Shown here: positions 23,608 to 35,068 of the stretch, piece by piece
Layout: every line of letters begins with the position of its first letter
Position numbering within the stretch: position 1 is the first letter of the stretch
Source: Triatoma infestans
Lineage: Eukaryota > Arthropoda > Insecta > Hemiptera > Reduviidae
DNA: 64,000 nt
Assembly: GCA_011037195.1 (NCBI GenBank)
Contig: JAAEAF010000649.1
Location: forward strand, 62,001 to 126,000
Reading direction: 5' to 3'
The notes under the pieces: model-generated
The model's database searches: none
Seen by the model: only the letters and a program-made list of their open reading frames with translations
Told to the model about the DNA's origin: nothing
Made by a program: the position numbers and the translations under genes

Positions 23608-23858
23608 AGGGGAGAGATTTAGCTAAGTGGTTAGCGCATTGGACTACCACGCGGAGGTACCGGGTTCGAATCTTTAGATTCTAAGGGCTACCCTTAGATT
23701 TTTTCTTCCTAGGAGCCTCTACAGCTCACTGTTCGGTGACGGACAGTGTTGTCTTTAGCGAGAGAACACTGTCCGGAGGCCGGCAGGGCACTGAGAAGGC
23801 TCCGGGCGGTAATTAATGACCATAGATGTTGTCGCGCCTTAAATTAAAAAAAAAAATT
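23608..23858 (+). mobile_element. tRNA-derived SINE, family 1, poly-A form
   Basis: A box TTAGCTAAGTGGTTAGCGC and B box GGTTCGAATCT, the common family 1 body, then CATAGATGTTGTCGCGCC TTAAATT and poly-A. It lies 87 bp upstream of the deleted mariner. Confidence 0.85.
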
Positions 23859-23944
23859 AACAATTATAACAACAAATCTTATAGTAATTGCGGGTATTAC
23901 TTAATGAGTTTATATACTTAATGATTTTTAATTAATAATACATA

Positions 23945-24841
23945 TACGAGGAGTGTAAATTAAGTAATGAGACTGATGTGTTCGATCTGGCAACACTGGA
24001 GACGCGGCGCATGTGTGGTAGGGCAAGTAAACATATGATACACGTCCAGTGCAAATTTGAAAATGCTAGAGTTGTTGCACTGTCCGTAGTGAGATTTTTT
24101 GTGAGCAAGGTTTTTTCAGTGCGTTTTAAAAATGAGTGACTTCAATTACGAGCAACGTTGTGCTATCAGGTTTTGCTTCAGACTTAGGCACAGTGCAACG
24201 GAAACGTTTGAAAAACTGTGCCAGGCCTATGGAGACAATGTTTTGTCGAGTGCACAGGTTTTTAGGTGGTTTTTAAATCGTTTGCAGAATGAAGAGAATC
24301 AATTGAAGACGAGCCTCGCAGCGGAAGGCCTTCATCTTCAAGAACCGACGAAAATGTTGGCAGAATCCGCGATCTCGTGCGTTCAAATCGTCGTTTGACA
24401 GTCCGAATGATCGGCGAAGAGTTGAATTTGACTCACACAACCGTTCATCAAATTTTGACTAATGTATTGGGGATGAGAAAAATTTGTGCAAAAATGGTTC
24501 AGAAAAATTAATTTGGCCAGTAATAACATTCCTGTGGCTCCTCAGCCTCCTTATTCACCCGACTTGAGTCCATGTGACTTTTTTTTGTTCCCCAAATTGA
24601 AAAAATCACCTCAAGGGACGTCATTTTGGAACATTGGAGAATATTCAAACAGCCGTAACCGACACTGAAGTCTATTCCAGTATCCGAGTTCCAGCACTCT
24701 ATGACGAATGGAAGAATCGACTTCAGCGTTGTGTGGCTTCCCAAGGTAGTTACTTTGAAGGGGACAATGTTGAATTGTAATTTTATTTGAATAAAAAAAA
24801 GATAAAAAATCAGTCTCATTACTTAATTTACACACCTCGTA
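23945..24841 (+). mobile_element. Internally deleted mariner, copy 1
   Basis: 897 bp bounded by inverted ends TACGAGGAGTGTAAATTAAG and its complement, with TA on each side. It carries the first and last parts of a mariner transposase with the catalytic middle missing. Sequence and deletion point match copy 2 at 25795-26692. Autonomous mariners are about 1.3 kb. Its right end lies 39 bp from the myosin exon at 24881. Confidence 0.9.
24132..24668 (+). pseudogene. Mariner transposase remnant (copy 1)
   Basis: Starts MSDFNYEQRCAIRFCFRL, the N-terminal helix-turn-helix region, with AQVFRWF further on. After frameshifts the reading resumes at NIPVAPQPPYSPDLSPCDFF, the block carrying the third catalytic Asp of the D34D triad. 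The first two catalytic Asps are absent because about 400-500 bp of the gene is missing. It cannot encode an active enzyme. Confidence 0.85.
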
Positions 24842-24880
24842 TATACACTTTATATAAATTATTGATTTTCTACAACTAAC

Positions 24881-25037
24881 CTTGCAACATGGATCGATAT
24901 GCAGTATCAGTAATGGCAAATACATGAGGTGGTAGTTCATGTCTTTTAATTCCCTTGTACCTCTCCATTATTTTCTCTGTATAAATTGGCAACCTTTTGT
25001 ATGGATTGACAACCACACAGAAAAGACCAGAATATGT
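24881..25037 (-). CDS. zip: Myosin II motor exon, [14 protein letters not shown] segment
   Basis: This is a 157-bp exon encoding 52 residues plus one base: [19 protein letters not shown], then [21 protein letters not shown], ending at AYRSMLQ. It forms the beginning of the conserved motor core, just ahead of the P-loop. It starts in phase 0 after acceptor TTTGTTTCAG and ends in phase 1 at donor GTTAGT. The same 157-bp unit with the same phases is the usual third exon in vertebrate class II myosin genes, so its borders look ancient. A deleted mariner ends 39 bp downstream of its donor. No stop or frameshift is seen. Confidence 0.96.
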
Positions 25038-25794
25038 CTGAAACAAAGATAGAAAAGAAATAATTACTTTACATACACTTTTTAATTGGCAAATAGAAAT
25101 GGATTAATTTTATGGATTTAATTTTTAAATCCATTTTAATGTATAAAACTAAAACTTGTTTATGTTCATCTATAAACGGACCTATTTGTGTTTTATCTTT
25201 AAATTACAGACCAATTTTACACATTAAAGACTGAAATCCAGCCAAGGTATGATTATGCAGCAATAAGTTGTACCACCATATGGGTCTGTGATGGAAATAT
25301 TAATCATCTTATACGCACTGAATATGCCAGTGATTTCTTGCTTCTTATCAATACCAAACAACAACAACACCATAAATTATATACGACGCATCTGACATGG
25401 ATCAATGCGACTACACATAGTGTGCCCTATGCCAATGTTTTCGAGATAGCTACCCAAGAATATAGAAGCTCAATTCGCAATCTAAAATCAGCCTATACTA
25501 TATTTTAACAAGTCAACAAGCAAGTTAAAAAAGTCTATAAACAATCTTGAAGAGTCTCACTAAAAGCATGAAGTCATGCAACAGTTTTAAAACTTCTTTA
25601 CGAACACATCAGTCAATCAATAATATCAAGAAGTTACCTTCATCCATCGATCTCATAATCTCTATTTTTTACTCTATAATATCCTACTCTATATTATAAA
25701 CGTTTTTAGCTAAAACGTTTATAATAACAGATATAAAATAATGCCAGCCTGACTCTCCTTATTGAAATTTTGAAAACAACATCCATCCTTGATA

Positions 25795-26692
25795 TACGAG
25801 GTGTGTAAATTAAGTAATGAGACTGATTTTCTAGTGTTCGATCTGGCAACACTGGAGACGCGGCGCATGCGTGGTAGGGCAAGTAAACATCTGATACACG
25901 TCCAGTGCAAATTTGAAAATGCTAGAGTTGTTGCACTGTCCGTAGTGACTTTTTTTGTGAGCAAGGGTTTTTCAGTGCGTTTTAAAAATGAGTGACATCA
26001 ATTACGAGCAACGTTGTGCTATCCGTTTTGCGTCAGACTTGGCACAGTACAACGGAAACGTTTGAAAAAGCTGTGCCAAGGCCTATATGGTTTGTCGAGA
26101 GCACAGGTTTTTAGGTGGTTTAAGTCGTTTGCAGAAGGAAGGGAATCAATTGAAGACGAGCCTCGCAGCGGAAGACCTTCATCTTCAAGAACCGACGAAA
26201 ATGTTGGCAGAATCCGCGATCTCGTGCGTTCAGATCGTCGTTTGACAGTCCGAATGATCGGCGAAGAGTTGAATTTGACTCACACAACCGTTCATCAAAT
26301 TTTGACTAATGAATTGGGGATGAGAAAAATTTGTGCAAAAATGGTTCCGAAAAATTAATGATTTGGCCAGTATTAACATTCCTGTGGCTCCTCAGCCTCC
26401 TTATTCACCCGACTTGAGACCATGTGACTTTCTTTTGTTCCCCAAATTGAAAAATCACCTCAAGGGATATCATTTTGGAACATTGGAGAATATTCAAACA
26501 GCCGTAACCGACCAACTGAAGTCTATTCCAGTATCCGAGTTCCAATACTGCTATGACGAATGGAAGAATCCGTCTTCAGCATTATGTGGCTTCCCAAGGT
26601 AGTTACTTTGAAGGGGACAATGTTGAATTGTAATTTTATTTGAATAAAAAAAAGATAAAATCAGTCTCATTACTTAATTTACACACCTCGTA
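25795..26692 (+). mobile_element. Internally deleted mariner, copy 2
   Basis: 898 bp, flanked by TA at 25793-25794 and 26693-26694, with inverted ends TACGAGGTGTGTAAATTAAG. It is nearly identical to copy 1, in the same orientation and 950 bp away. The same internal junction (after a CAAAAATGGTTC-type stretch, before AACATTCCTGTGGCTCC) shows that the two descend from one deleted ancestor. Confidence 0.92.
25988..26602 (+). pseudogene. Mariner transposase remnant (copy 2)
   Basis: Begins MSDINYEQRCAIRFA. After a frameshift it gives a long readable DNA-binding region: AQVFRWFKSFAEGRESIEDE, PRSGRPSSSRTDENVGRIRD, LTVRMIGEELNLTHTTVHQI, LTNELGMRKICAKMVPK (two helix-turn-helix units joined by GRP). 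After the internal deletion comes NIPVAPQPPYSPDLRPCDF, with the third catalytic Asp. The DNA-binding half is better preserved than in copy 1, but the catalytic core is gone. Confidence 0.88.
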
Positions 26693-26824
26693 TAAGTGTT
26701 ACTTTCAAAAAAAGGAATAAATTCAAAGATATTTGTACTTCCTATTAGGGTTGTATGACGAAAATATTGCCCTCATACCAGCTTATCAAGAATTTTTTGA
26801 TTGAAGGTAGAAAAATCATTTTTC

Positions 26825-27110
26825 ACTTTCTTGTACACACACGAGGGTATAAGAGGAAGTGTTGTGATCGTGTCAGATTTTAGAAATTAAGATTTCATAG
26901 GAAATATATGGTTTCTCTTCCCCTGAGCACAAAAAAATATTTTTAATGAAAGGTGTGTGTGTATGTGTGAGAGAACCAAATATATTAAAAACGAAAATTC
27001 CCCAGAAGCTCAAATTTGATATTCTGTTTAGGTACTACCACCGCATCTGACAAAGTTTCGGGCAAAATCCATCCACCAGAGAAGTACAACTTTAATGTTT
27101 TTTTTTTTTT
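26825..27110 (-). repeat. Rep-A fragment
   Basis: Minus-orientation fragment with motifs GAGCTTCTGGGGAATTTTCG, GATGCGGTGGTAGTACC and an end ACTTTC with a broken hairpin, as in the fuller copies at 44782 and 53142. Confidence 0.55.
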
Positions 27111-27214
27111 TTTAAGTTGTTCGCGATTTTCTCGAGATCGGCTCCAATGATTTTCTTTTTTTTAAACTTCATATGCTATCTAAACACAAAAATACCACTA
27201 TCACTTTTCAGAGA

Positions 27215-27440
27215 TATTTTTTCCGCTTCTTTTTGTGGTAATCGACCGAAATCGGGGCGCGTTCGCCCATCATCAGGATACTTTTCGTCAAACAGTGGAT
27301 AACATAGACTTTGATAAAGAGTAAATTTAGTATCAACTGTTTGACAAAAAGCATCCTAATGATGGGCGAACGCTCGAAACTGGTGATGACCACCAAAAGA
27401 AGCAGGCTATCATGGAAAATATTGCTCATGCTTTCCAGCT
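27215..27440 (+). mobile_element. Inverted-repeat retroelement with hammerhead-like motifs, 27-kb copy
   Basis: Two arms face each other around about 27310, each ending in the motif TGATGGGCGAACGC. The plus-strand motif is at 27351-27390 and the minus-strand motif at 27241-27281. The 3' tail contains GCTTTCCAGCTCTGCGGAACC-like sequence, shared with the copies at 39584 and 61808. Both core motifs carry substitutions (CTAATGA; GATTT for GAAAC). Confidence 0.65.
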
Positions 27441-27602
27441 CTGCGGAACCAATTTGCGAACACCTATACTTGTATTTGAAATATTATCCAAGGAAAACTA
27501 ATTTATAAGGAGTTCTACAGCAACTATATAGCATTACGCTATCCCCTGAAATACCCATCAACAATGTATGGTTTCACCAAATATTTATATATATAAGAAA
27601 AG

Positions 27603-27735
27603 GAAGGGTTTTTAAGTCAGTGGTAGCGCGCTGAACTAGCAACGCGGAGGTCCCGGGTTTGAGTCCAGCAGAGGTCCGGGAGGCCGGCGGTGCAATGAGA
27701 AAGCTTCGATCTTTAGGATAGCTCTATGGGTGCAG
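27603..27735 (+). mobile_element. tRNA-derived SINE, family 1, truncated
   Basis: A box TTTAAGTCAGTGGTAGCGCG and a B box GGTTTGAGTCC, with a shortened body (GGAGGCCGGCGGTGCAATGAG). About 100 bp of the usual body is missing. Confidence 0.75.
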
Positions 27736-27789
27736 AGGGGCTTGACAATAATAAAAAGGGGCCATAAATACTAAAAAAATACATTACAT

Positions 27790-28243
27790 AAATATTGCCA
27801 GAATTCCAAATTTGAAAAAAAAAAAATCGTTTAACCTAAAGTGCGACTTTACAGAATAAGAATTTTGAGAGGTTTTTGGTATTTTCTCAACAATTTCCTT
27901 TCAACTTGAAATGCTGACTTCACACATACACATACATATAAACTAAAAGTTTTTATTTTCAACATTTCCCAAGAAAAATTGAAATTGAAACAGATAAGTT
28001 CTGCAGAATTTGTGGCAAAATTTCAAATGTTATATTCATGTTTTCAATCTTATAAATGATATTGGCGCTCTCTTCTGTACTACATGTAATCATTCTACTA
28101 AAACAGACTGGGGGGGTTCTCTCGCTTTAAGGAGAAATGAATAAAAGTTGAAGTTTAAAGCAAAGTTGCATTTTATAAATAATTGAATTGCTTAAGCAGT
28201 ATGAGAAAGTAGTGTGAGTGTTTCACACCAGATTTTTTATATA
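27790..28243 (-). repeat. Rep-A copy, partial, with 5' end
   Basis: It ends at 28243 with GTGTGAGTGTTTCACACC, the hairpin end of the family, next to AGAAAGTAGTG. The interior is diverged. Confidence 0.55.
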
Positions 28244-28689
28244 AGAAATCTGTAAACTTGGTATTCATTCACCGTTTCATGAATAAACGGAAGTGACTTT
28301 TTCATGAATGTAATTACTAAATTTTTTCTAACACTTTTCCGAAAAGAATTATTTTAATTATGCTTCAGCAAACTGTCCCTGCAGAGGAAGTAAATTACAT
28401 TTTTTTTTCAGAATCTTGGCATTCCTAAACGTAACTCTATCTAGATGTTAGATATGTAGAGGGAATGGCTATAATCAAATCTACTGAGACCTAAAAGATC
28501 TATTGTGGTTCCCTTGGTTGTCAAGTCTGTTTTGCATAGTACGTAGTATAAAAAATTGTGCTGCCAAATAAATAAATAAATAAGAATTAACTCTGTCATT
28601 TCAATATTTATAAGTTATAAGTAACTAAGAGTAAATAAAATGGTTTATTATTATTAAAACTGTTTAATTAATGCTATTATTTTTGGTAT

Positions 28690-28910
28690 TGTCTAAGTTT
28701 CCAGTGGAGAGGCGGAGGGACAGCATCAAGATACGCACTGGTGAGCGTTGAAGAGACAGTTCAGTGACCTTCATGTACTACTAAAAGGTGAGGTAGCGAC
28801 CTTGCCATAACTCTGTGACCGCCTCCTCTTCATTATCACTCTTCAAGTACTAATACCGCTCAATAGATAGCGCTAGTTGTATCATTTATTAAATTTACTA
28901 CTATCGGAGA
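28690..28910. other. Unassigned GC-richer segment
   Basis: This stretch is richer in G and C than its flanks and has no open frame or repeat match that I can recognise elsewhere in the window. It could be a decayed unknown transposon, a regulatory segment or an unseen non-coding exon. Confidence 0.3.
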
Positions 28911-29721
28911 GGAGACATCTTTAAATAATGAATTATTTTAGTCTGTTAAAATAAACAGTTAATTTTCTATAACTATAACGTTAATATGGTATATAATAAT
29001 TCATTGCCAGTAATTCTTAATTTATTTAAAATTCTGGAATTGATTGAATGAACACAGTAAAACATTCTACGTATTACATACGAGTACCTGAATATAGGGG
29101 GTCAATTGTATTTATCACCTTTAATAATAATAATTACGTATTTTCCTGTTCTGATTATTTATTATTATCGAACATTAAGCTTTAAATAATTAATTTCAAA
29201 AATTTTCAAATTCATATAATCGGAGTTTTATCTTCTACTTGAAAGAAATGTATATATGTATATAGATACATAAAATGTTTACATTAGAAAAATTAATTAA
29301 ATGTATCTTTCTTATTGACACACTAATTCAAAATTATCTTATTTACATATTCTTGGTAAGTGTTCAAAGTGCGAATATTCGCTATCTTATTGATTAATTT
29401 AATTACTTAAAATTCGTTCTCTTTTCCTGCTATAATAATAATAATATCTAAAATTATATCTAAATCTATAAATAAGCACCCCTTGCATGTCTCTCCCTTT
29501 ACAAATTGTTGGCAATGACATTAAAAGAATTTCTCTTTAATCAAAAAAAAAAATTTAGCACGGTTCCAATAAAATATATATATATATACAATTGATTTAT
29601 AATGTATGTTTGGACTAATTAGATCTCATTTACTACTATTTTAATGACAAATTTTCCATAGTATTATTACAATCAAGCAACAAAAAGTGTCCTTAATAGA
29701 ATAAACAAAAAAAAAAAAATC

Positions 29722-30430
29722 TGGTGGGCAACCTGCACACATTCCACGACGCACATACACACGCGAAAATTGTTGAAACCGTTTTAGAGGAAATCTCCCG
29801 TAAATTGAAATAAATGTTTTGTAAAAATGTACGTACTTCCGGTTATCCGATTTTCTCTCCAATATCACAATTATTGGCATCATATTTAATCCTAATTTAT
29901 ATTATTTACATGATATAATTAATTGAAATAAAAACTTTAGAGAAAAACATAACTCCACCTCTCCTCCCAAAAAAGCTATAATTTAAATGAATTTTCCCAA
30001 AGAAATGTCGCAAATAAGTTGTAGCTCTTTGTATGTGTAGTTTTTATACTAGATTCAATTGAAAAATCGGTGCAGCAGTTTTCAAGAAAATTGTAAAAGC
30101 TGGAAAATGTATTCAGTAAAAAATGGTGGTATTTCCTGAAAGAGGAATTTTGACAGATAAGTTACTATCGATCGGATCCCATTGTGATGCCCCAAAATGG
30201 AATGTCAAGAGTCAACTTTCTGCGTTTCTTCGTGTTTGAGCTATGCTGTTCACATACATACATACATAAAGACATATACATACATACACACACACACGAT
30301 TTTGCAGTTACAAAAAGTAAAAAAGAATACTCGCGGGAAGATTAATTTTGATATTTCTTTTCTGGGAACTCTAGAAAAACCGAAACGAAGGTTGTGCAGT
30401 CAAAACCACTTATTCAGAGAATGATATAAA
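29722..30430 (+). repeat. Rep-A copy, plus orientation
   Basis: Shares ATCTGGTG at the start, ACTTCCGGTTATCCGATTTT, AGAGAAAAACATAACTCCAC, AGTTGTAGCTCTTTGTATGT, GAGGAATTTTGACAGATAAG and TTTGAGCTATGCTGTTCACA in the same order as the reference copy at 44782. It ends in an ACATAC/CACACA-rich stretch near 30250-30300. Confidence 0.75.
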
Positions 30431-31846
30431 CTAAAAATGTTTTTTTTTTTTTCAAATTTTGAAAATTTTCTCTAAACTGGTGCCAATAATTTTTAATTTT
30501 AAACATTACGTCATCTTTGATGACACAATACACATATATTTTTAGCCATATCTCTCTCATTTCTATATGAAACATTTTTATCTATTAGTAACTGAAAAAT
30601 GCAATGAAAGAAAGACGTGTTGTATACTAAATTTTTTTTACAGAAATCGTTTTGATTGGACACGAAATTTGGACTCTTTCCGGACAGTTTTCTAGTTTTT
30701 TTTTTTATTCATTCATAATAATACCAACTCCTGAAAGTATATTTTCAGAATAAAATAAATTCTGAATAACTGATAGAAATGAAAGATAAAGTATTTATAC
30801 AAATAAAATAATGCTAAACCAGAAATAAAGAAATGAAGTGTGTTTCCTTAAAGTTACAAGTGGAAGGGAGCACATACATTGGAGACTTGATAGTTCTATA
30901 AAGCAGATGGCCCTAAAACAACTTCTCTCGTACGGGGCACTCATATATATATACTAACACAAGCATCTCACACAGACTTTACTGCTTAAAGTGACTTTGG
31001 ACTCGTGGCCCTTAAATTCTTTTCTTTTTTTTTTTTTTTAATTCCCACTTGAACACGTTCCAGAACATGGCTAGAGGATAATCTGATATCTGTTTAATGT
31101 TTAAATTATTAAGCTGAACAAATATGGCCAATTGAACTCAATAATATTTCAATAAATGATAACACCTACACATAAAATCTAAAGGAAATGAAAACAGATT
31201 ATAAAGTAAGAGGTATAATAAATATTATATAATTTAATAGAATAAAAGCTATATAATTTTATTCAATAATCACATTAAAGTATCTATTTATCCTACACAA
31301 ATTGTGAATGCACAACATATATTGCCGCGTTCAAATATTTTATATTATCATCATTTAATCAATTACGTATTTGGTTTTTATCATTTTTTTTTTTTTTCTT
31401 GTAGTCTATCATTAATTGTTCTATATATTTCTAGATTCTGTTCTGATACAGTTTCATACGTTTATAACATTAATTGTAGACTAACAGAAGGTCAGCAATT
31501 AAGCTAATTATTTGAATAGAGATTATTTCTCAAAGGTAAACAACTTTTCTTTTAAACTTCACTTCACTCCTAACTAGGCAAAATTTAATTAAACATTCTT
31601 CTTAAAATTTAAAACTCAAAAGCCTATAATTAAACCAATAAATAAAGTCATTCTCGTATTTTATATCTCATTTGCGCTTCAAAAGATACAGCCTGATTTA
31701 GCCGGAAATCAATTGAATGAAAGTTAATTGATAACTAATTTATTGAAAGAAAATAGTTTTATTTCAACTTCTTTTACTGCTATATAAAGAAAATTAATAA
31801 AATCGAATAAAAATTTCCAAATTGGAAAAATGGGGGGGGGGGATTT

Positions 31847-32230
31847 GGTGTGAAACACTCATACCACTTTCTTCTTATTCCTTTTAATATAATTATGAAT
31901 GAAATGACAAATTTTCATTAAACTCAAATTTTATGTATTTGTCTTAACATAAATATAGAGGTGGTGGGGGAAAAGTACAAACCTACTCATCTTGGTAGGT
32001 AGAGAAGTGATGATTATATAATGGCCCAGTAGAGCGCTCTAAAACTAAAACCATCTAACATATAAAATGTAAAACTAACGCTACAAATTCAGCATAACTA
32101 TCCAATTTGTTTTTTTTTTTTGAAAAAATATTTCAAATAAAAGTAATATATGTTTTAACTGTGAAGTTTGCATACCAAGTTTAAAGAAAATCGATATATA
32201 GTTGTATTCGACAAAAGTGGAATGTTTGGG
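31847..32230 (+). repeat. Rep-A fragment, 5' part
   Basis: Begins with TTTGGTGTGAAACACTCATA and CACTTTCTTCTTATT. It keeps the internal order to AAGTTTAAAGAAAATCG, then stops before family 3 SINE sequence. Confidence 0.6.
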
Positions 32231-32271
32231 CCTAGAACCAAACACTCGGAACCCATGGGTAGTAAAGTAAA

Positions 32272-32466
32272 GTAATGCCTATTTTTTCAGGCGGGCTTAA
32301 CGTCCAACTACCAAATTAGGTGTTGTGGACGGGGGCGGAAGCACATACTTTAATATTAACATTTTTTAAACAAATATAAAATTTAGCATATATACGCTGG
32401 ACTCGAACTGAGGTACTCCCACTTACAAGTCCAAGCTCATAACCACTACACCAACACCCGCCCATC
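32272..32466 (-). mobile_element. tRNA-derived SINE, family 3
   Basis: The minus strand starts with GGGCGGGTGTTGGTGTAGTG (A-box region GTAGTGGTTATGAGC) and a B box GTTCGAGTCC. The body and tail motifs are shared with 5834-6045 (plus strand ATGCCTATTTTTTCAGGCGG). Confidence 0.75.
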
Positions 32467-32559
32467 GTCATATGGCTTAGCCATCAGCGAACTCAAGTGT
32501 GTCTAAAGACAAACACTAAAGCCCATGGGTAGGTTTCCTAGCATCTAGCAGGCGGATAT

Positions 32560-33310
32560 TCACGCTATTGGAAGGTGCGTTTAGTTGAACCTTGACAGAG
32601 GATATCGGAATCAGGAGAGATAGCTATCCTATCCGATAGTCAGGCGGCCATTAAAGCACTTAGTTCTCATGTTATCAGTTCTAAAATGGTATGGGAATGC
32701 CTAGGTAAGCTCAATGACCTAGGCAGAAGAAATAAAGTTACCCTATATTGGGATGCCGGGACATGTCGGTGTGGAAGGCAATGAGGTAGCCGACACCCTG
32801 GCAAAAGTAGGCGCTGTATCGCCTCTCTCATTGGGTCGGTGCCCTTTTGTGGCGTCAGTGACCAAATACTCTTAGAAGAAATCAAAAAGGAGGAGGTGGC
32901 GAAAAGAGTTCGTCTCTAGAACACCATACCGGGACTGAGGCAGGCCAAGGTCTGTCTGGGTGGCTGTAACCAGGAAAGGTCGAAAGTCTGCATCAATCTA
33001 AATAAGAACAGGATCCATATTCTTACGGGATTCCTTACGGGGCATTGCAGACTCAGGGGACACCTGAGGAAGAAGCTTGGCCTAGAAGATGATGATGGCA
33101 CATGCACATTCTATGGAGAGATGGAGGAAACTCCGATACATCTCCTCACCGACTGTAATGCCGTCATTCAAAGAAGATTTAGCAGTCTGGGCCATTACCA
33201 GATGGGGGGGGAGGAAAAATACCTACCCTAGAACCTTCCAGATTTTGGGATTCCTTAGGGAGCACAACCTGGTTATAGCTGAGCCTGGTTATAGCTCAAC
33301 CTGGCTGTAG
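32560..33310 (+). pseudogene. Jockey/R1-like LINE fragment with RNase H and C-terminal finger
   Basis: Across several frames the plus strand reads IAILSDSQAAIKALSSHVIS (with a base lost), MVWECLGKLNDLGRRNKVTL, MPGHVGVEGNEVADTLAKVG, then a region ending GLLTGHCRLRGHLRKKLGL-like and MEETPIHLLTDC. These are the last three RNase H catalytic blocks and the terminal finger of a non-LTR polyprotein, related to but distinct from the element at 21676-22510. Several frameshifts and stops are present. It is 5'-truncated, as LINEs usually are. Confidence 0.8.
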
Positions 33311-33364
33311 ATGATACAATAGTTCAAAATAATGGTCGCAGTACAGAACACTTAAAAAAAAATC

Positions 33365-33865
33365 GACATAATTCCAATAAAACTCGAAAACCTTTTCTAT
33401 AAAGTCGCTCTTTCCGGTTAACCGAGTTTCTACTAATTTGGAATTCTATCAATTCTTTCACTGTTTAAATTGGTAGTAAGCCAGAGGTATCCTAGAAAAC
33501 GATTAGAAACAGCAGTGTTAGGTATGTATGTGTGTAGACACTAGATATAGAAGTTTATAGAAAATTAATGGAACCGTTTTCAAGATAAACACAAAAACTG
33601 AAAAAACGCTGAATAATGTCGTACATCCCTGTAGATGGATTTTTTCGCGAAATCTTTCGTCTCTGATGCGCGGTGATAGTGCCTAAACGGAATAACAAGT
33701 TTCCTTTGCAACTTTTCTTTTTTGTAATGTGTTGTTTAACATATACACATAGACCATTCGTTAAAAACATTTATTTTCGTATTCTGGAGACCCCCAAAAC
33801 ATTATTTCCGGTGAAATCTCCATTTCGAAAATCTGGCACGATCGCAATACATGAGAACCGCTGAA
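33365..33865 (+). repeat. Rep-A copy, 3' part
   Basis: Carries CTTTCCGGTTAACCGAG, GATGGATTTTTTCGCGAAAT, GTGATAGTGCCTAAACGG, CCGGTGAAATCTCCATTTCG and GGCACGATCGCAATAC in family order. The terminal hairpin is lost. Confidence 0.6.
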
Positions 33866-34589
33866 TATGAAAAAAAATTCTAATGGAAGTGTGGATTTAC
33901 TAAACATTTCTTCTGTTTTTTTTATTTCGTCGTAATTTTCTCAACATTACGATTTTCTTAAAACTTTATAAACTTTTACATACAGATATAAAGTAATGGA
34001 CCTATTATTATCGTTTGAAACACTTTTCTGGGGAAATCGATTTTGGAAATTCTATGGAGAATTATGTTTTTCTCGAAAATATCGTTTACTAATTATGGTG
34101 TAACAATTTGAGCAAATATGCTTAATTTAAGAACCAAGTTATATGTACGTAATATTTTTAAGGTCATTTAAGATTTACCATAAAAATTCCTTGTTGGAAG
34201 ATAATTTATCAATTAATTATACAGTAGAAGATTTTAGTGATAGAGAATCGTGTGAATGGGTCTCATAAAATTTTAATTTAATACTTGGTACATTAAAGAC
34301 AGATATTCACAATTGGGACAGATATCGATTTTTTTTTAATAATTCTCTTTACAGAATCTATGGCAAAATGAGGCTTTCTTCCTATACATTTAATCTTAAG
34401 AACTCTAATACTAACCAAATAATGATGCAGACGTACAGACAGGCAATTAGAGAAGTCCATTAGGAGTGGATTAATTAAGAAGTATTTAAAGATGAATTCA
34501 TATCTATGTTAAACACTCTTTGAAATCCAATTGAATTCGAACCAAATTAAATTCTAAAAATCGTTTGGAATCGATAGATTAAATATTTT

Positions 34590-34849
34590 GTGGTCATCGA
34601 CCGGTTAAGGGCGTTCGCCTATCTTCAGGATGCGTTTTTCAGACAGTGTGACAACAAAGACTTGCACAGAGCAAATTCAGTTTACACACTCTGTGTGTAA
34701 ACTGAATTCAGAGTGTGTAAACTGAATTTGCTCTGTGCAAGTCTCTCTCTGTTGTCATACTGTCTGAAAAACGCATCCCGAAGATGGGCGAACGCCCGAA
34801 ACCGGTCAATGATCACAAAATGAAGCAGGCTACGACGGAAAATGTCTCT
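34590..34849 (+). mobile_element. Inverted-repeat retroelement with hammerhead-like motifs, 260 bp, 13-bp TSD
   Basis: Two arms of about 110 bp face each other around 34705. GATTAAATATTTT flanks the element at 34577-34589 and 34850-34862, a 13-bp target-site duplication. The plus-strand motif (34772-34811) has CCGAAGA, T, GGGCGAACGCCC, GAAA, CCGG and TC. The minus-strand motif (34592-34632) has an intact CTGAAGA but TTAA for GAAA. Target duplications of this length point to target-primed reverse transcription, not cut-and-paste transposition. Confidence 0.8.
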
Positions 34850-35068
34850 GATTAAATATTTTCTTTGGAAAATGGGGAAATAAGAGTAAACTATTACAAG
34901 AGTTTTTGAAAGATTTCCTTATTTTAAGATAAGAATTAAGACACTAGAACGTATTCAACTAAATTAATTCTAAACAAAAACATTTGCCATGAATTTAGGA
35001 ATCATCTTTAAAATTTTATTTAGTAAAAATGATAATATATAATATTAAAAAACATGAAATCGAAGGAA

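Larger units (their letters stand above)
18524..24880 (-). other. Intron, 6.4 kb, mostly mobile elements
   Basis: Holds a composite SINE (18705-19135), a tandem duplication (19716-19790), a long-TIR MITE (20230-20990), nested non-LTR fragments (21580-22760), back-to-back Rep-A halves (22880-23400), a SINE (23608-23858) and a deleted mariner (23945-24841). The stretch 21000-21540 is unassigned and shows no clear coding content. Confidence 0.75.

Noticed and set aside
28690..28910. Possible unannotated exon in a GC-richer island
   Set aside because: There is no open frame with matching splice sites and phase. It is kept only as an unassigned segment.
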